Origin: Neofusicoccum parvum
Lineage: Eukaryota > Ascomycota > Dothideomycetes > Botryosphaeriales > Botryosphaeriaceae
Length of the DNA stretch: 64,000 nucleotides
Direction of reading: 5' to 3'
Assembly (NCBI GenBank): GCA_020912385.1
Contig: CP087209.1
Span: 2,170,001 to 2,234,000 of the forward strand
The position numbers were made by a program, and so were the translations under genes. The notes under the pieces were generated by a model that was not told the DNA's origin, ran no database searches, and saw only the letters and a list, made by a program, of their open reading frames with translations. Below are positions 11,361 to 24,393 of the stretch, in pieces (position 1 is the stretch's first letter; each line of letters opens with the position of its first letter).

Positions 11361-13512
11361 TTTCGGTGGAGGGAAAGATCTCCAAGCGGAAAGCAGGTTT
11401 GATAGATGGTGAGCGTCGCCCAGGCAGCAGGAATGAGCAGGACGGAGGTGGTCCACGGAGGAGGCGGCGCGTGGTTGCCGAGTGCAGGCGGCTACAGGCT
11501 ATATGTGCGACAGGAATGGACGTGGTGTAGAACCATGATCGGGTCCGGGAGGCGGACGGTCCAGAAGCAGAGACGCGTGCGCAAGGTGGGCGAGACCACA
11601 GGCAACGCTCCCTTCGCAGGCGGGTGGAATGCAAAAGCTAAATTTACCTGTCAGACCCCGCAACGAGCAGACGTGCCGCGCGAAACTGCCAGCGGGGGGC
11701 GGACCTTCTGCGGCCTCTGTGCGGGCAGCAGCAGTGCTCAACTCGCAGCGAGACTATATGGCGGCGGCCGTGGCGGGCTCCATGGCGGACGGGTGCAGCA
11801 GCGCAGTGGCTCTCTCGGACGTCAGGTGCTGTCAAACCGGGGCGAAGCGCCGCTCGCTGGTGCGTCAAGAGCGAGGAAGACGGCGGAGAGAATCGGTCGG
11901 AAATTTTGCGGGCAGATGCGTTGATAAACGTCCAGCGTTATCTTCGTGCTCGCTGCGCTACTCCGACAAGAGAGATGAGACGCCGTCGAGAACATGACTT
12001 TTTGCCGCTTATGCGCCAGCCCTCGCTCCACGCCTTGCGCCTGGCGAGCGCCTTGCACGTCTCTCTGGCCCAACGTGGGGGTTCCCATTGGCTCCCGCTG
12101 CGCTGTCCGCTGGCCCTCTGCCACCGCGCCGGCTCCTGCGCGCCTTCAAATTTGTCGCGGCCAGCCGTCTCAGCGTCGTGCCTCCGGTTCCTTGCCGTCG
12201 CCGCCGCCGCCGCCGCCTCCCCGCATCGCCCTTCGTCCCACAGTCCCGATCGCAACGAGTCGCGGAGATTGGCAAGAGCTTAAATGACGTCTATCGCGAC
12301 GTCTTGGCACGCCTCCCAATGCGGCAAGCCGTCATTTGACGCGCTGTGCCGGCGCGGCGTCTAGACTGCTGGCAGCGGCATGGAGACGTGAAGCTAGGGC
12401 TGATTTGCTGAAATTCTTTCGCCAGGAGTCCGTCGCGCGCTTCAGCTCTCCACTTTTGCGCCATCCGCTCCCGCCGCGAACAGCCGCATGCAGGTACGGC
12501 GCAACTTCGTTATCAGCATCCGCGCAGCAGAGTGATCGAAGTCTGATTGGCGGTCGTGCTGGCCTCGCTCGTCGTCCTCTCGTCGGCCAACTGGCGCGCG
12601 TCTCTGCCTCCGCCTGCTGCTGCCGGTGGCTGGCCCGATGCCTGAATCTGCCCTCCGATACGACTATCCCAGAGGGCGTGAAGCAGTCATCTGCATGTCA
12701 ACGTCAGTCACAGCGTGCGCCAAAGCTATCGGGACGGATTCTTCAACTCCTCACGCAGTCTGGCGCTGGACACGTTCTGAACGGGAGAAGGCTTTGTATT
12801 ATTCTTGGTAATTGTAATTGAGACGATTTTGAGCCTGATTGATGGTTTGCCTTAACCAATATAAAGCGCCTGTTTGCCCCCGTAAGTGAAGAAGCCTCCC
12901 TATCTGGTCGCCTCCCAAGGGATGGCCGGTAGAATTCCCTAAGTACCCAAGAAGAAAACTCGTGCCAGTGCCCAGTTGGGCAAGAGTAGAAGATAGTAGT
13001 GAAAAGTTGTGTGGTCGTAGTAGAGGTGATGCGCAAGGCCCTTGTGCAAGCAGCAACGAGAATCAGAGCCTGGGTTGGGTATTCCAGGAGGTAATAAATG
13101 GAGAAGGCAGACAGATCCCCATCCGCGCGTACGCGGTGGGCTTGTTTTTCTGCAGAACGAGCAAGGAAATGATAAGGCAGTGGCGCACGCAGCAAAGGAA
13201 AACTGAAAGGAAAAGAACACCGCCTAGATGCGTGGTGATATCGCATTTGTACAAAACAGGAAAAGCAGACCGTAATAAAAGAACCCCCACGCTTCAATTA
13301 TCGTCATCGCTCATCACACTCGTCAGCTTGGGTTGCGGTCAAAGGGCTAGCTCTCGTTCCGCCGTGGGGAGTCGGAGTGTTCGGATACGAATGCGCTTCA
13401 CAAGACATGCCAAAGCCACACCGTCGAATGCTTCCGCTCCGCATGCTGTCGCAGGCTACCCGGACATGTCCCGCTTCCGGCTGTACGAGTCGATGATTTG
13501 ATCTTCACCAGG
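11361..13512. other. Intergenic between kinase start and FLC 3' end
   Basis: About 2.1 kb holding the kinase promoter and, from about 12.8 kb on, AT-richer DNA that is probably the 3' UTR of the flavin carrier. A GCC-repeat tract lies near 12195. Open frames on both strands have no domain or conserved feature that I recognise. Confidence 0.45.
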
Positions 13513-15880
13513 TCAATGGTCGTAGCCAGCACCCCTCTGCCAGGGGCTGGCGTTGTTCTGTGCCCTGAACCTGTCGCTACCCATCGTGGGTGTGCGGCCG
13601 TAGGCCCCGCTGTTGTTGCTGCTGCGTGGTGACGAATACGAGGGTGGCGGGCCGGTCCTGTTGTCCGCCCCGTTGGCGGGGAACATCGGTACTGACGGAT
13701 CCACCGGGCTGCGCGGAGCACCATAGTAACCCGCTTCTGCGCCCTTCGGTTGCCCGACAGAGCCTGACGAAAACGACTCCTCGTCGTCGTCGATGCCCGT
13801 GCGCTTGTAAGGTCCCTGCTTGCCGTCGCCGCGGGCAGTGGCTCCCAAAGCATCGAGCTCCGTCGTGAGTTGCGTTTGAGACTTGATAAACGAGCCCCTG
13901 TCGTCACGCATAGGCTGGTAACGGGTGTCGGGGTTCTTCGAGGTAAGCGCGAAATACGAGGACGCAAGGACCATGATGAGCAGTACGAGTGCGAACACGG
14001 CGTTGTAAACGAAAAATATAACGCCCATCACACCAGTCACAATGCCCTAGCAGATGTTAGCTGTGTACAAGTTTAAAATGGTACTTGCAGATCTTACCGG
14101 CTGGTTGAAGATATCGGTGAAAACCAGAAGGAAAATAGAACCGATGAAGTTGATGGCCGAAATGGCGATGTTGAATGCATTGGTTTTCTTGTCCATGTAC
14201 GGGCGCAGGATGCTGACAGCGATGAGCATACCGGCCTCAAGAAGAACCAGGGCGATCGCCTGAGTAGTGCCGCTTCCTTGTCCCAGAGCAATGAACATGC
14301 CCTTAACCAAGGTGAAGGCCAAGACCGGGACAATGAAATAGTAGGCCGTAGCCTTGAACTGAACGTAGAGGAAACCCCACTTGTTCAGGGAGACGGGATC
14401 CGAGTACAAGATGTACGCCGGGTTCTTGTGCATCTGGATGGATCTCTGCGCAATGCGAATGACCTTGGAGGACGCCCAGCCGAGAATGCAAACCATCGTT
14501 ACAATCGTGAAAATCGCAAGAACAATCTCCGCGGCGGAATCTTTAACAGTGAGTTCCCAGAAGCAGAGTACAACCATTTGGGGAAAACCAATCAGAACCT
14601 ATCAGGCATTAGTCAGACGGCTCAACTCGAAATTGAACGAAATACAACTTACAATACGGAAGAGAATTCCCTTCAAAACGGTCAACCAACCGTTCCTGAA
14701 CTCCTGGAACTTGGTACCCGACATCTTCCCATTCTTAGCCAGCAGCTCAAGGACTCCCTTGAACATAGCGACGCCGAGAACGACGAGAATGACGAAGATG
14801 ACAAAGAACGAATAACCAGTGAGGAAGATGTTGGTGAGCTCAATGTTGGCACGGAAACCGACTCTCTCAATACCGTGGATCGTGACGGTGTTGGTCGTTT
14901 CAGCCTGAGTGACATCGTTGTTGCTCCTGGCCATCAATGCACGCTTGGCCATGCGCGTAACCGCGTCGAGGGAGCGTTTCTGCACGTCCACCGAAGTTGT
15001 CGCTAAGCTAGACAGAACCGTCGATGGCGTTCCTCCGGTCGCGCGCTGGTACCAAGTGGCCATTTCTTGCACGAAACCGACGCGAATGATACCCATACTC
15101 CACTGGAAGTTCTGTGTCCAAGACGCGACAATCGGGGGAAGTTCCACAGCAGTCATGCCAATATAAGCCTGGGCCTGGAAATAACCGAAGAGCGAGAGCG
15201 CGTTGGATGCGACGTGTGCGGCGGTGTTCGAGTGACCCAGTCCGGAAGTGATGGCGGACGCTGCGAGACCGGAACCTGCAATGACAGCGGTAGCCCAGCC
15301 AACACCCTTCTGGTAGACCGTCTTTCCGTTCGAAAGTTCCGCCTCGACGCAAGCCAAGGGAGCGCCGGTCTCAGTATCGTTGATGTAGACCTGGACCTTA
15401 CCATCGAGATCCGGGACCGTGTAGGCGATGTCTGCGCATGTTAGTACTTTGCAGGGCCTCTTCGGCGCACGCGCGGCGCTCGGCGAAATTGCGAAAATAC
15501 TCACTGGGAACGTTCTTGATCGTGTCCTCATCGAGCATGACGTTCGATTCGATGTTGATCTGACCAGTGTTCATGGGGCAGAGACCCTTCAGATCGCCGC
15601 TGGAACACGGATCCAGCGTCTGCTTCAATGCGCGGAATCCATAGGCAAAGACCTCGAGGTCGGCAGTGACGTTTCCAGAGATATCCGAGACTCCGACAAT
15701 GTTAAAGGTCAGGGTCTTGTTGTCCGGGGTGAAGACGACGTTGAAGAGGGTTGCCGAGAAGCTGGAGTTGGCCATGCACGGGTTGAGCGACTTGGACTCA
15801 ATCAGGCGTTCGGCGGTGGCAGCGGCGGGCAGCAGCGCGGTCAGCGCTGACAGCGCGCCGGCGAATAGCGAGGGGCGCAT
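13513..15880 (-). CDS. TRP-like membrane protein, flavin carrier (FLC) family
   Basis: Four exons (15880-15505, 15431-14653, 14598-14098, 14046-13513) give 729 residues. A signal peptide (about 1-23) is followed by a lumenal/extracellular ML-like domain with paired cysteines (to about 170), then a multi-pass TRP-like channel domain of about nine membrane segments, and a hydrophilic C-tail of about 120 residues rich in Ser, Pro and Gly. In yeast, Flc1-3 act in the ER and cell periphery in FAD uptake, calcium homeostasis and cell-wall integrity; Schizosaccharomyces Pkd2 belongs to the same superfamily. The segment RPYMDKKTNAFNIAISAINF is typical of the TRP domain. Length and domain order match the family. 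Which of the several fungal FLC paralogues it represents cannot be told here. Confidence 0.92.
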
Positions 15881-18479
15881 GATGTGGAGGGCGCGTTGCG
15901 GGTTCGAGTGGGTGTTTGCGAGGGAGCAGAGGCGGTGGTGCGCCGCCTCCTGGAGCCGGTACTCGGGCGAGTACTATCAGAGCGGATGTGCCAAACCAGC
16001 AGGACGATCCGGTGGGGAGTGGTGTGTTGTTGAGCGAGAGGAGGGCCGAGGGGGGTCGGTCAGGTGTCGGGTGGTTGAACGAGCGGTGGCTGGGCAGCGA
16101 AGGCGGTTGGCGGGCGGCGGTGGAATGCGCGGAGCAGGTGTTGCTGCGACGATGGCAGGGCCGACCGACCAAAACCGGGAAGGAGAAAGGGCAGCAGGGC
16201 GAAGGCGAATGACGCTTTCGAGCGAGCGCTAGCGCGAGTAACGACCGTGGGCGGCGAGAACGGCGCGGTCTGCTGCTCGGTCGCCGCGTGTCGGGGTGAA
16301 GTGAAGAAGAGAACTGAGCACTGGGCAAAGGAAATCCTGGAGATGTGAACGAGCGACGAGACTGGAGTGCGCGGCCTGGGACCTGTGGGACGCTCCTGAG
16401 GTGCGTCGGGCGGACGTATTGGGGCTGAGCAGGCCGTGTCTGACACTCCGGGCGGCGGACGAGTGAGGAATGCGCCAGCTAACGTGTGCGTCCAAGACAG
16501 TCAGGGGCGTGCTCTGCCGCCAGGCGAAAGTCGCGCTTTCGTATTATTGTAATTAATTGCGAGCTGGTACACGACACGCGGCGCTAGCAGCCTCTCGCAG
16601 CGATCTTCTTGTGGGGTTTGGAGGGTGCCCGCGCCGCAGTCAAAAGGGCGTCGCAGCCTGCCCGCGCGACCGTTACAGGAGGCCCCAAGGGCCCGTCGTG
16701 GAGGCCGCGGAGCGCGCGCCAGCGGCCAAGGGCGCGCTCTTCCTTGCGCGCGAGAAATTACCATCGACAGCGCGGCCAGCGGCGCGCAGCATAGCCACAG
16801 CCTTGCGCACCCTGCCAGGCACGGTGCAGCCGCCGCCCCGCTCTCCACACCCAAATTCGCATCAGGGCCAAGGGCGCCCGCATGCGATTACGAGCGCGCG
16901 CCGTCTTGTCCCCCTCTTGTCTCCTCTCAGCTTGCCGGATTCCGTCGCGAGCTGCATGTCCCTGGCCTCTCGCTGCGCTGTCCTGCGAAGAGCGACGGCC
17001 GTCTCTGCGGCCAGCGGCCAAGGCCCCCATCCGTGCGTCATCTGGTCGCCACGCCGATTGCGCTCTGCAGTTACGAGACGCCCTGGAGCCATCATCCTAG
17101 CGGCACAATCACTTCTAAATTTGTCCCGCGACCGCAAAGCTTTCGCACTTCGTGCTGCAGCCCGGCATCATTGGCCCTGAGCCCTGCCTGATCATCCCGC
17201 AGCGATCGCCCTGTGCCGGGGTCGTCTTCTCCGCCCGTTGTGAGACGCCTATCGATCCTGTCGCGACCCTCAGGATGCTCGCTGCGTCGGGCCCGCCAGC
17301 CCACCGAAGGCGTGACCGGGTCTGCTGATCGGCGAAATCTATGGGCCTTCCCTTGTGTGATTGCGTACCACGCCAATCCACGGCTCAGCTGGCCGCCGCT
17401 GTTCAAGATGAAAGGATGCGCTCGATTGCGGCGACGCTGGGCTTGGCCCAGCACTGCCGGGCTTGGGGTTCATTTTGCGTGTAACGCCTGGATCTCTCGT
17501 CCTCATTGGCGGTGCGCCGCGTCCGCCGCGCCGCACTGGCGCCGCCTGGGGAATCCGGACGCACGCCCTGGCCAATCGTTCTGATGATTAAGGCTCTTTT
17601 ATTGCAAAAGTGGCTCCCGGAAGTTGGCAGTTTCCCTGACCGCGGCTGTGCCAATGATGCACAGCGGCTAGCCACGAAAATGAAATGCTGATACAGAACA
17701 TGTATTGTCGCGGCACGTGAGGAATCGAGGTCAATGCGACGCCTGTCGAAGCGATCCTTTGCGGCTCGCTGTGCCTCATGTCCAGACGCGAACTGCGCGA
17801 AGACATATTCTCAGTGGCATTCAGACCGATACTTCATGTCGGATAACAGACAACCGTCGCAAATGCCCACCGGCCTTACTGTCTCCGTGTCTGCGATTGT
17901 GATGGCCTGCCGGTGCTTGATGTCAAGAAAAACTCAAGAATCCTGAGACAAGATTTGACGAAATCCTGAAACCCAGATTTGGTATGACGTCAAGACGTTG
18001 GGCGGCAGTCATTTTAGATGTGGGGGTGACGCAACATCCGACGCTTAATTTTCAAATCGTGATCTCTCGTCGAATAGTCTAACGATTGGGTATGTGGTTA
18101 TCGGACGCTGGCATTTGGGAGCCCGGAAGCTACCATGAAAAGCGACTGTGGCGCTATACGACCTGGAATGTAAGACCAAAAAAAAAGATCGCATTTACGT
18201 AGTCGGTTTAAGAATAATCTATACTTCGCCGAAAGAGATTACCACAAGCTCAGTCTCATGTGTTCACGTTTGCACCGTTAGCGAGGCGATATTTCGGTAT
18301 CTTCTGGGGTTTTCTGCCGGCAATCGCCAAGTTGTCTACGAGCATCCCGCTCTGATTGGCTGAAACTGCCATCTACAAGCCTTCAACTCCGTACTCCATT
18401 TTCTCCCATTTTTCCCCTTGTAATTATGACGAGCACTCAGCCTCTTCACACGAAATGTCTCCTACGAGCAGGGCTAGTC
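15881..18479. other. Intergenic between FLC start and HAS1 3' end
   Basis: About 2.6 kb. The left part is GC-rich and should contain the FLC promoter and 5' UTR. The right part (about 17.6-18.48 kb) is AT-richer and includes a perfect CRE octamer (TGACGTCA, 17985-17992). No open frame shows a domain or a plausible splice structure. Confidence 0.5.
17985..17992. promoter_or_regulatory. Perfect CRE octamer TGACGTCA
   Basis: A full palindromic ATF/CREB site in non-coding DNA about 500 bases downstream of the HAS1 stop codon. It is not close to any recognised promoter, so a regulatory role is uncertain. Confidence 0.3.
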
Positions 18480-20817
18480 TCAGTGCTTGAACCTCTTCGC
18501 TTGCCGAGGCTGGCTGCCGTACGCCCTCCTCCCTTCCTGCTTCTTGTCCTTCATGCTAGAACCAAGCTGGATGTCCACCCGGGGGGGAGCTGAGAATCCG
18601 AAGCTGCGAGCCAGCTTCTTCAAGTCCAATTTCTCGATCGAGTAGACGCTTCGGAGACTGTGACTGGCATACGCGTTCAAATACGACCTGAATGCCTCCT
18701 TGGCTGACTTGTTGAGGTAGTAATTGCTGGAGATCAACTTCTCGAGTTGACTCTGGATGTTGAGAAGCTTCTTCTCCGGGAATTCATATTCCGCCAGAGC
18801 AAGGCGCTCGGCCTTGAGGTGTCGAACAAATCCAACCTCAGATGGCTGCAAAACGAGAAGCGCCTTGCCGGCTGCACCGGCTCGCGCAGTTCTTCCGGCA
18901 CGGTGAATAAAGGTTCGAACGTCATCCGGAGGGTCAAGCTGGAAGATCCAGTCTACAGCAGGGATGTCCAATCTGCGCAAAGCGTCAGCACTAAAAAATA
19001 TTAAAGGGTAAATGTCAAATGGCATACCCTCTCGCGGCGACGTCAGTAGCTATGAGGCATCCCTGGGAGCTGTTCGAAAACTCGAAGAACGTGGCTGTCC
19101 TCTTTTGTTGTTTCATCTACAATTGCTTAGATCAATGTTTAAGGAGACGGTGTCGATTGTAAGCTTACCTTCCCGGAAAGACCGAGCACGGGCAAGTCGA
19201 TATAGTTGAGTAGCGCTACAAGGTAGTCCACTTAAATACTTATTAGTATATCAATGCGGAAGAGAAAGATGTGATGAACCAACCAGATGCACAAGAGCTA
19301 GTAAACACGATGATCTTCTTCTTCATGTGCTTCTTCAAGAACGTGAACAGCAGACGGAAACTATTGCGTTCACGTCAGCATTCTGCACATACATATGTGG
19401 CGGTGCGATTGTTTGGGAGGGAATGAATGGGCTGGACATGTGTCGCTCGCGGCGCGTGTGCTTCTTCTGCGGGATTAGGAAGGCTTACCGCAAGTCACTC
19501 TCGCAAACCACGTATCCAAGCTCCAATGTGTCTGGTGCAGCTCGCTCTGCGGATTGGAGTTAGCCAGGAGTATGCTTCGCTCGTTATGAATGAGTCTTTA
19601 CCGTCGTAGTGGTCTACTGAAATGTAAAGCGGGCCCGGCTTGAGCGAGATCCTAGCGAGGTCCTCGACCTTGGTTGTTTGGCTTTGCAGGACGCAGATGT
19701 CAGCCAGGTGAAGCCATAGACTGGTTGCAGAGGAACTCACGTTGCAGAGAAGAGCGCAGTCTGCCTGTCCCCCTTGCCCAGAATCTTTACAATCTGACGC
19801 ATCTCATCCTCGAATCCCACCTCCAGTATACGATCTGCTTCATCGAGGACGAGCGTTTTCAAATTCTTGTAGACAAAGTTGGTGTTCTGCAAATGATCAA
19901 GAAGCCTACCGGGAGTTGCTAGAAACAATTGGTGAGCTTTACAAGAGGCAAATATTCACAAAACGGGAGTTTCTTACCGATAAGAAGATTGACGCCCTTC
20001 TCAAGCTTAACCTGCTCAGCTTTACGGTTTGCACCACCCATCACAATGCCGAACGTCTGAGTGTGATGCTCCATGAGTTCTCGCGCCACACCGAAACTGG
20101 AAGGATCATTAGTTATGCGGCAAACAAAATGGAATTTAGAGTGACCAACATTTGAAGCGCCAATTCACGAGTGGGTGAAATGACAACGGCACCAGTGCCA
20201 TTGCGAGGCTTGAACCTGAGACTGTGCAACATCTCAACGATAGGAATAAGGAAGGCAAGAGTCTTGCCGGAGCCGGTCTTTGCTGCGCCGAGGACGTCAC
20301 GGCCAGCGAGAAGTGGCGGGATGGCCTTCTTTTGGATCTCCGTGAGAGACTCGAAGCCCATCTCCTTGATCGCTTTCTGTGTACGCTCGGACAGCTGCAG
20401 GTCTTCAAACCGTTCGGGGTCGGCGCCCGCGGCGGCAGTCGGCAGAGACATTCTTGTGCTCATTATATCCGTGGCTCCTTCAGCGTCATCTTCATCCTCA
20501 TCTGCCTCAGGTTCGCTTTCGTCGGCGGCCTGCTCCTCGCCCTCCGCTTCGTCCTCCTCTAGCATATTTTCATCCTCGCCGCTATCAGCGTGCTTCCTCT
20601 TTCCCTCCTTGCTGGACTTCTTGGGTGCTTCGTCTTCATCTTCGTCGTTATCGGTGTGTTTCTTCTTCTCTTCCTTGCTTCGCTTCCTCGACACTTCTTT
20701 CGAGGATTTCTTGAGGGCGGGCGCGGCGTCGGCGACGGTGGTTACGGTCTCGTCGGAGGTTTTGCTGGCGCTCTTGCGCTTGCGCTTTTTCGATTCGGTA
20801 ACTGCGACTGGCGCCAT
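18480..20817 (-). CDS. HAS1: ATP-dependent RNA helicase Has1 (DEAD-box)
   Basis: Nine exons (20817-20150, 20096-19978, 19918-19741, 19681-19602, 19546-19489, 19360-19284, 19230-19169, 19116-19028, 18972-18480) join in frame to 607 residues. A Lys-rich then Asp/Glu-rich N-tail (1-120) precedes the helicase core: Q-motif glutamine 162, Walker [10 protein letters not shown] (178-186), PTRELA (215-220), DEAD (288-291), SAT (320-322), then [14 protein letters not shown] and HRAGRTAR in the second RecA domain, and a basic C-terminus. [14 protein letters not shown] and [14 protein letters not shown] are diagnostic of Has1. It acts in the nucleolus in 40S and 60S ribosome assembly, releasing snoRNAs. 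It lies head-to-head with the DUF1365 gene, 241 bases apart. The many short exons are unusual for this gene. Confidence 0.95.
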
Positions 20818-21058
20818 GATGTGGCCTGCAGATTTTGCGTTGTGGTAGAGTTTGGTGCGTTGCGGGTATTGGCGCAAATGGCAGATGCGCAAGAGCTTGA
20901 CGTGAGGTTTTTCGTCGCTGGAAAATTGGTCGGCGAGTCGGCGATTAAGTCGCTCGGCCCGAAACGTCGTAGTGCGGGCAGGGCATCCCTGTACATTTCC
21001 GGCAGCGGTGATCTAACGCCTCCGGCTTCAAGTCGATGTCACCCCTCACCTCTCTCGC

Positions 21059-23236
21059 ATGTCTTCATCTACTGCTGGCGACGCGGGCCTAGCTCGCTCT
21101 AGCTATTCCTTCTCCACCGTCGCGTCTGTTTTCGCCGCTGTTTTTTCATTGTGTGTACTCCGTGCCAAAGAAGTCGAAGTCGTTGCCGCCTGCTACGCCA
21201 CCTGGGCCGCCATCTGCCTCGCCAGGCTCGTGTCTTTTGACACGACAGCAATTTTTGACGGTCTTGTTTTCGCCGCCGTGCTACTCCCTAGCAATTTCAG
21301 TCTGATCCGGTCTCTTTCGGATATCATATCGACATACGCTCTTTCAGCCCTTCCCGTTATATCTTCAGCTTCCTTGTTAGCCGCATTGTTGATATCGGGC
21401 TTGTTATCTAAGAGCAAAGACAACAAGGAAAACAACTGTACCGAAGATCGAAGTGCCACACCGCATTTCAAACCGTTAATATTCCCTTGTCGCACTACGC
21501 ATACCCGATTCTTCCCCAAAAAGCATTCCTTCGCGTACTCTTACCTGCTCGTTGGAGTCCCCGTGGGGGCAAAGGATCACCGTCGCCGCTACGGATCTTT
21601 GCTTTCAGTGGACACCAACCTACTACCTTGGACAGATCGCAAGAAAGGATGGTTCCATATCCAAGGATCTGATTACCTTGAGCGGGGCGGCGAGAATTTG
21701 GATCTTAGGGCGAAACTGACACAATATCTCCGTTCCCAGGTAAGAAAATGCCTTTCTGCAGAACTACACTCACTGACAAGATTAGGGTGTCTCTGACGAA
21801 GAATGGCACCATGCCTATCTTGTGACAGCAGCCAAGTTTCTCGGTTATTCGTTCAATCCCGTTTCTTTTTGGTACATTTACTCGCAAAATCACCAGCTGG
21901 TCATGATGATCCTAGAAGTAAACAACACATTCGACGAGAGGCGAATGTATCTCCTCAAAGCTTCCAGTAACGAGAATAATCACGAGCCACACGAGCGAGA
22001 TACAACAGATGACACCAACCGGTCGGCAAAATTTACGAATGCATGGGCAAAAGACTTTCACGTATCGCCGTTCAATTCACGGAAAGGCTCCTACTCTTTG
22101 TCCGCAATCGATCCGTTCAATGAGGACCATAGGCAGTATCCGCATATTGACAATAATATTGTTCTCCGATCTTCTGAAAAGCACCCGAAACTAGTAGCCA
22201 GAATATTTTCGGAAGGGAAACCAAAGGATCCAACCAGGCTATCAAGTTTTGAAATCCTGAGTTTCATCTCCAGCTGGTGGTGGGTGGGACTTGTCACATT
22301 TCCCAGGATCTTGAAAGAAGCCTACAGACTGTACTTTCAGCGAAGCCTACAGGTGTTTTTTCGGCCGGAAGTCGTGCCTACGAGTATTGGCAGGAATCCC
22401 ACGGTCATCGAACGGTACATATCATCTCCAATTGTATGTAGCCACCACTGACCCGAATTCACAGAAACTTGGAGTCCTTCTTCCGCAGGTACCTCTGTCA
22501 CGTCGTAAGCCAAACGGATGGATCTGTGCGAGTCTCATACACGCCGGCACCTGGGATTGGGGAGGCCCAAGAGCTTTTATCAGCCGGTGCACAGGAAGGC
22601 GAAGCCACCCATTCTCTAGAGATCAGGGTGATTAGCCCGGCCTTTTACAGCCGGTTCATGCACTACACCCACACATCCGAGGCGCTGGATCGCGAAGGCC
22701 TCTTCACTGACGAGAAGAACCGGACCGTATGGATCTCAAATCCAAAGGCCCTGAAGCTCCTGCCCCTTCGGCACAGTGGGGAAATTAAACCGTCGTCCGA
22801 ACTGAACGGACTTTCCGATGTTATCGGGTGGAACCTGCTCCGAAAGCTACGCCGTCCTGCAGCAGCACCAAGCTATGTGGATACCGACGAGGCTTACAAC
22901 CCGGCATTTTCCCGCGAGGATATCAGGCAGAAGAACTTCTCAGCCTGTGACGAATATGTGATGCAGAACTGTCCTGACGGATGGCTCTACAGACGGTGTC
23001 TATTCAAAGCGTTCCTCGCTACAGGATTTGGTTTGGGCTTCACTGAGGTCATCGACTTGTTGGACTTCACGTTGAGAATCTCCCTGGTCCTGGGCGTCCT
23101 TCTTGGGGTGCCGCGCGACCTGTTGAATCTACCCCCGGACAGCACGAAAGGTGCAATGGCTATAGGATTCGCGGTCTTGAAAGCCTTGGGCTTCAACGCT
23201 GTGCATTTGTGGAGCTTGGTCAAAGAGAGCCTTTGA
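21059..23236 (+). CDS. DUF1365 family membrane protein
   Basis: Three exons (21059-21739, 21786-22414, 22465-23236) give 693 residues. The N-terminal 125 residues contain three or four hydrophobic segments. The DUF1365 region follows, with the hallmark HSFAYSY (after about residue 155) and LGYSFNPVSFWYIY just after the first intron, and runs to about residue 600. A further hydrophobic segment is near the C-terminus. DUF1365 proteins have no proven enzymatic role; bacterial members sit next to cyclopropane-fatty-acid synthase and amine-oxidase genes, suggesting lipid metabolism. The fungal version is much longer than the bacterial one because of the N-terminal membrane part and internal insertions. 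It shares a 241-base promoter region with HAS1. Confidence 0.9.
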
Positions 23237-23473
23237 GTCCAGTTGGATGTCCTTCTAGACCGTTCTAGACTGCCAATAGTACGCCTCTGCATGAATGTAA
23301 TGTATTGTTTTCCTCCAGATTGGCATACAGCATCGATCAACAAACGCCTCGTGCCTGCGCAAATTAATGCACGTGAGCCAGTTATGTCTGGCCCCGAAAC
23401 AAATTACACATCAATCCTCTTTTGAGACGAGCTTGGAGCATGTTCAACGTTCACCTCATTACGCTAAAGCCAT

Positions 23474-24393
23474 TTAGAGCTTCGCATTGATGACGCTGCC
23501 ACCATCAAGGGCAATCGTTGCGCCATTGACGAAGCTGCCAGCCTTGCTAGACAGGAAAAGACATGCGCCTGCCACATCCTCAGGGTTACCAATGCGGTGC
23601 AACGGGATGCCTGACTCGATCACATCCTTATATTGCTTGAGAGTAGCGGCCATCATCTTTGATTCAAACGGGCCGCAGGCAAGGGTGTTGGAGCTATAAG
23701 CACGTCAGTCTGACACGACAACTTAAGTCTCTGTGGTGGTGAGCATACGTGATGTTCCTCTTCCCCAAGTGGCTCGCAAGAACGCGGCTCAGATGGTGCA
23801 AGCCCGCCTTGCTGCTCGAGTACGCGAACGTCTCGAGCGCGGGGACCCTCAGCCCATCAACCGAGCCAATATTGATCACCCTGCCCGGATCGCCCTCCTC
23901 GGCGGCGGCCTCCATCAGCGGGGTGACCAGCTGGGTGATGGTGAAGACGCGGTGCAGGTTGAGCGTGAGCACGCGCACCCAGGCCGACTCGGGGTACTGG
24001 TCGTAGGGCGCGCCCCAATTGGAGCCCGAGTTGTTGACCAGCACGTGCAGCTTCTCCTCGCGCTTGGCCAGCTCGTCGGCCAGCTTCTTGCAGTCCTCCT
24101 CCTTGTAGAAGTCGGCCGGGATGGCGTGGGCGGTGCCGCCGCTGGCGGCGCCGGCTTTGTTCAGCTCGGCGACGGCGGCGTCGCAGGCCTTTGCGTCGCG
24201 CGACGAGATGTAGACTTTGGCGCCGTTGGTGACGAAGCCCTCGGAGATCATGCGGCCTATGCCTTTTGCGCCGCCGGTGACGAGCACGACTTTGCCCTGC
24301 GGACGGGGGGTTAGCTGGGCTCAGGGCGTGCAGTGGCGCGGCTGTTGGCAGGCGGAGGTGTACCTTGACGCTGAAGAGATTGCTGACATCCAT
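23474..24393 (-). CDS. Short-chain dehydrogenase/reductase with peroxisomal C-terminus
   Basis: Three exons (24393-24364, 24296-23749, 23693-23474) give 265 residues, normal for a classical SDR. The coenzyme motif TGGAKGIG (17-24), NNSG (98-101) and the catalytic Ser155, Tyr169 and Lys173 are all present, so the enzyme should be active, probably with NADP(H) because an Arg (SSRD) follows the second beta strand. It resembles the RhlG/3-oxoacyl-ACP reductase-like fungal group. The protein ends in AKL, a canonical type 1 peroxisomal targeting signal, suggesting a role in fatty-acid or secondary carbonyl metabolism inside peroxisomes. Exon 1 encodes only ten residues. It is divergent from the OTU protease gene. 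The substrate is unknown. Confidence 0.93.

Noticed and set aside
12743..13297. 184-codon minus-strand frame downstream of FLC
   Set aside because: No recognisable domain, and it lies where the FLC 3' UTR is expected.
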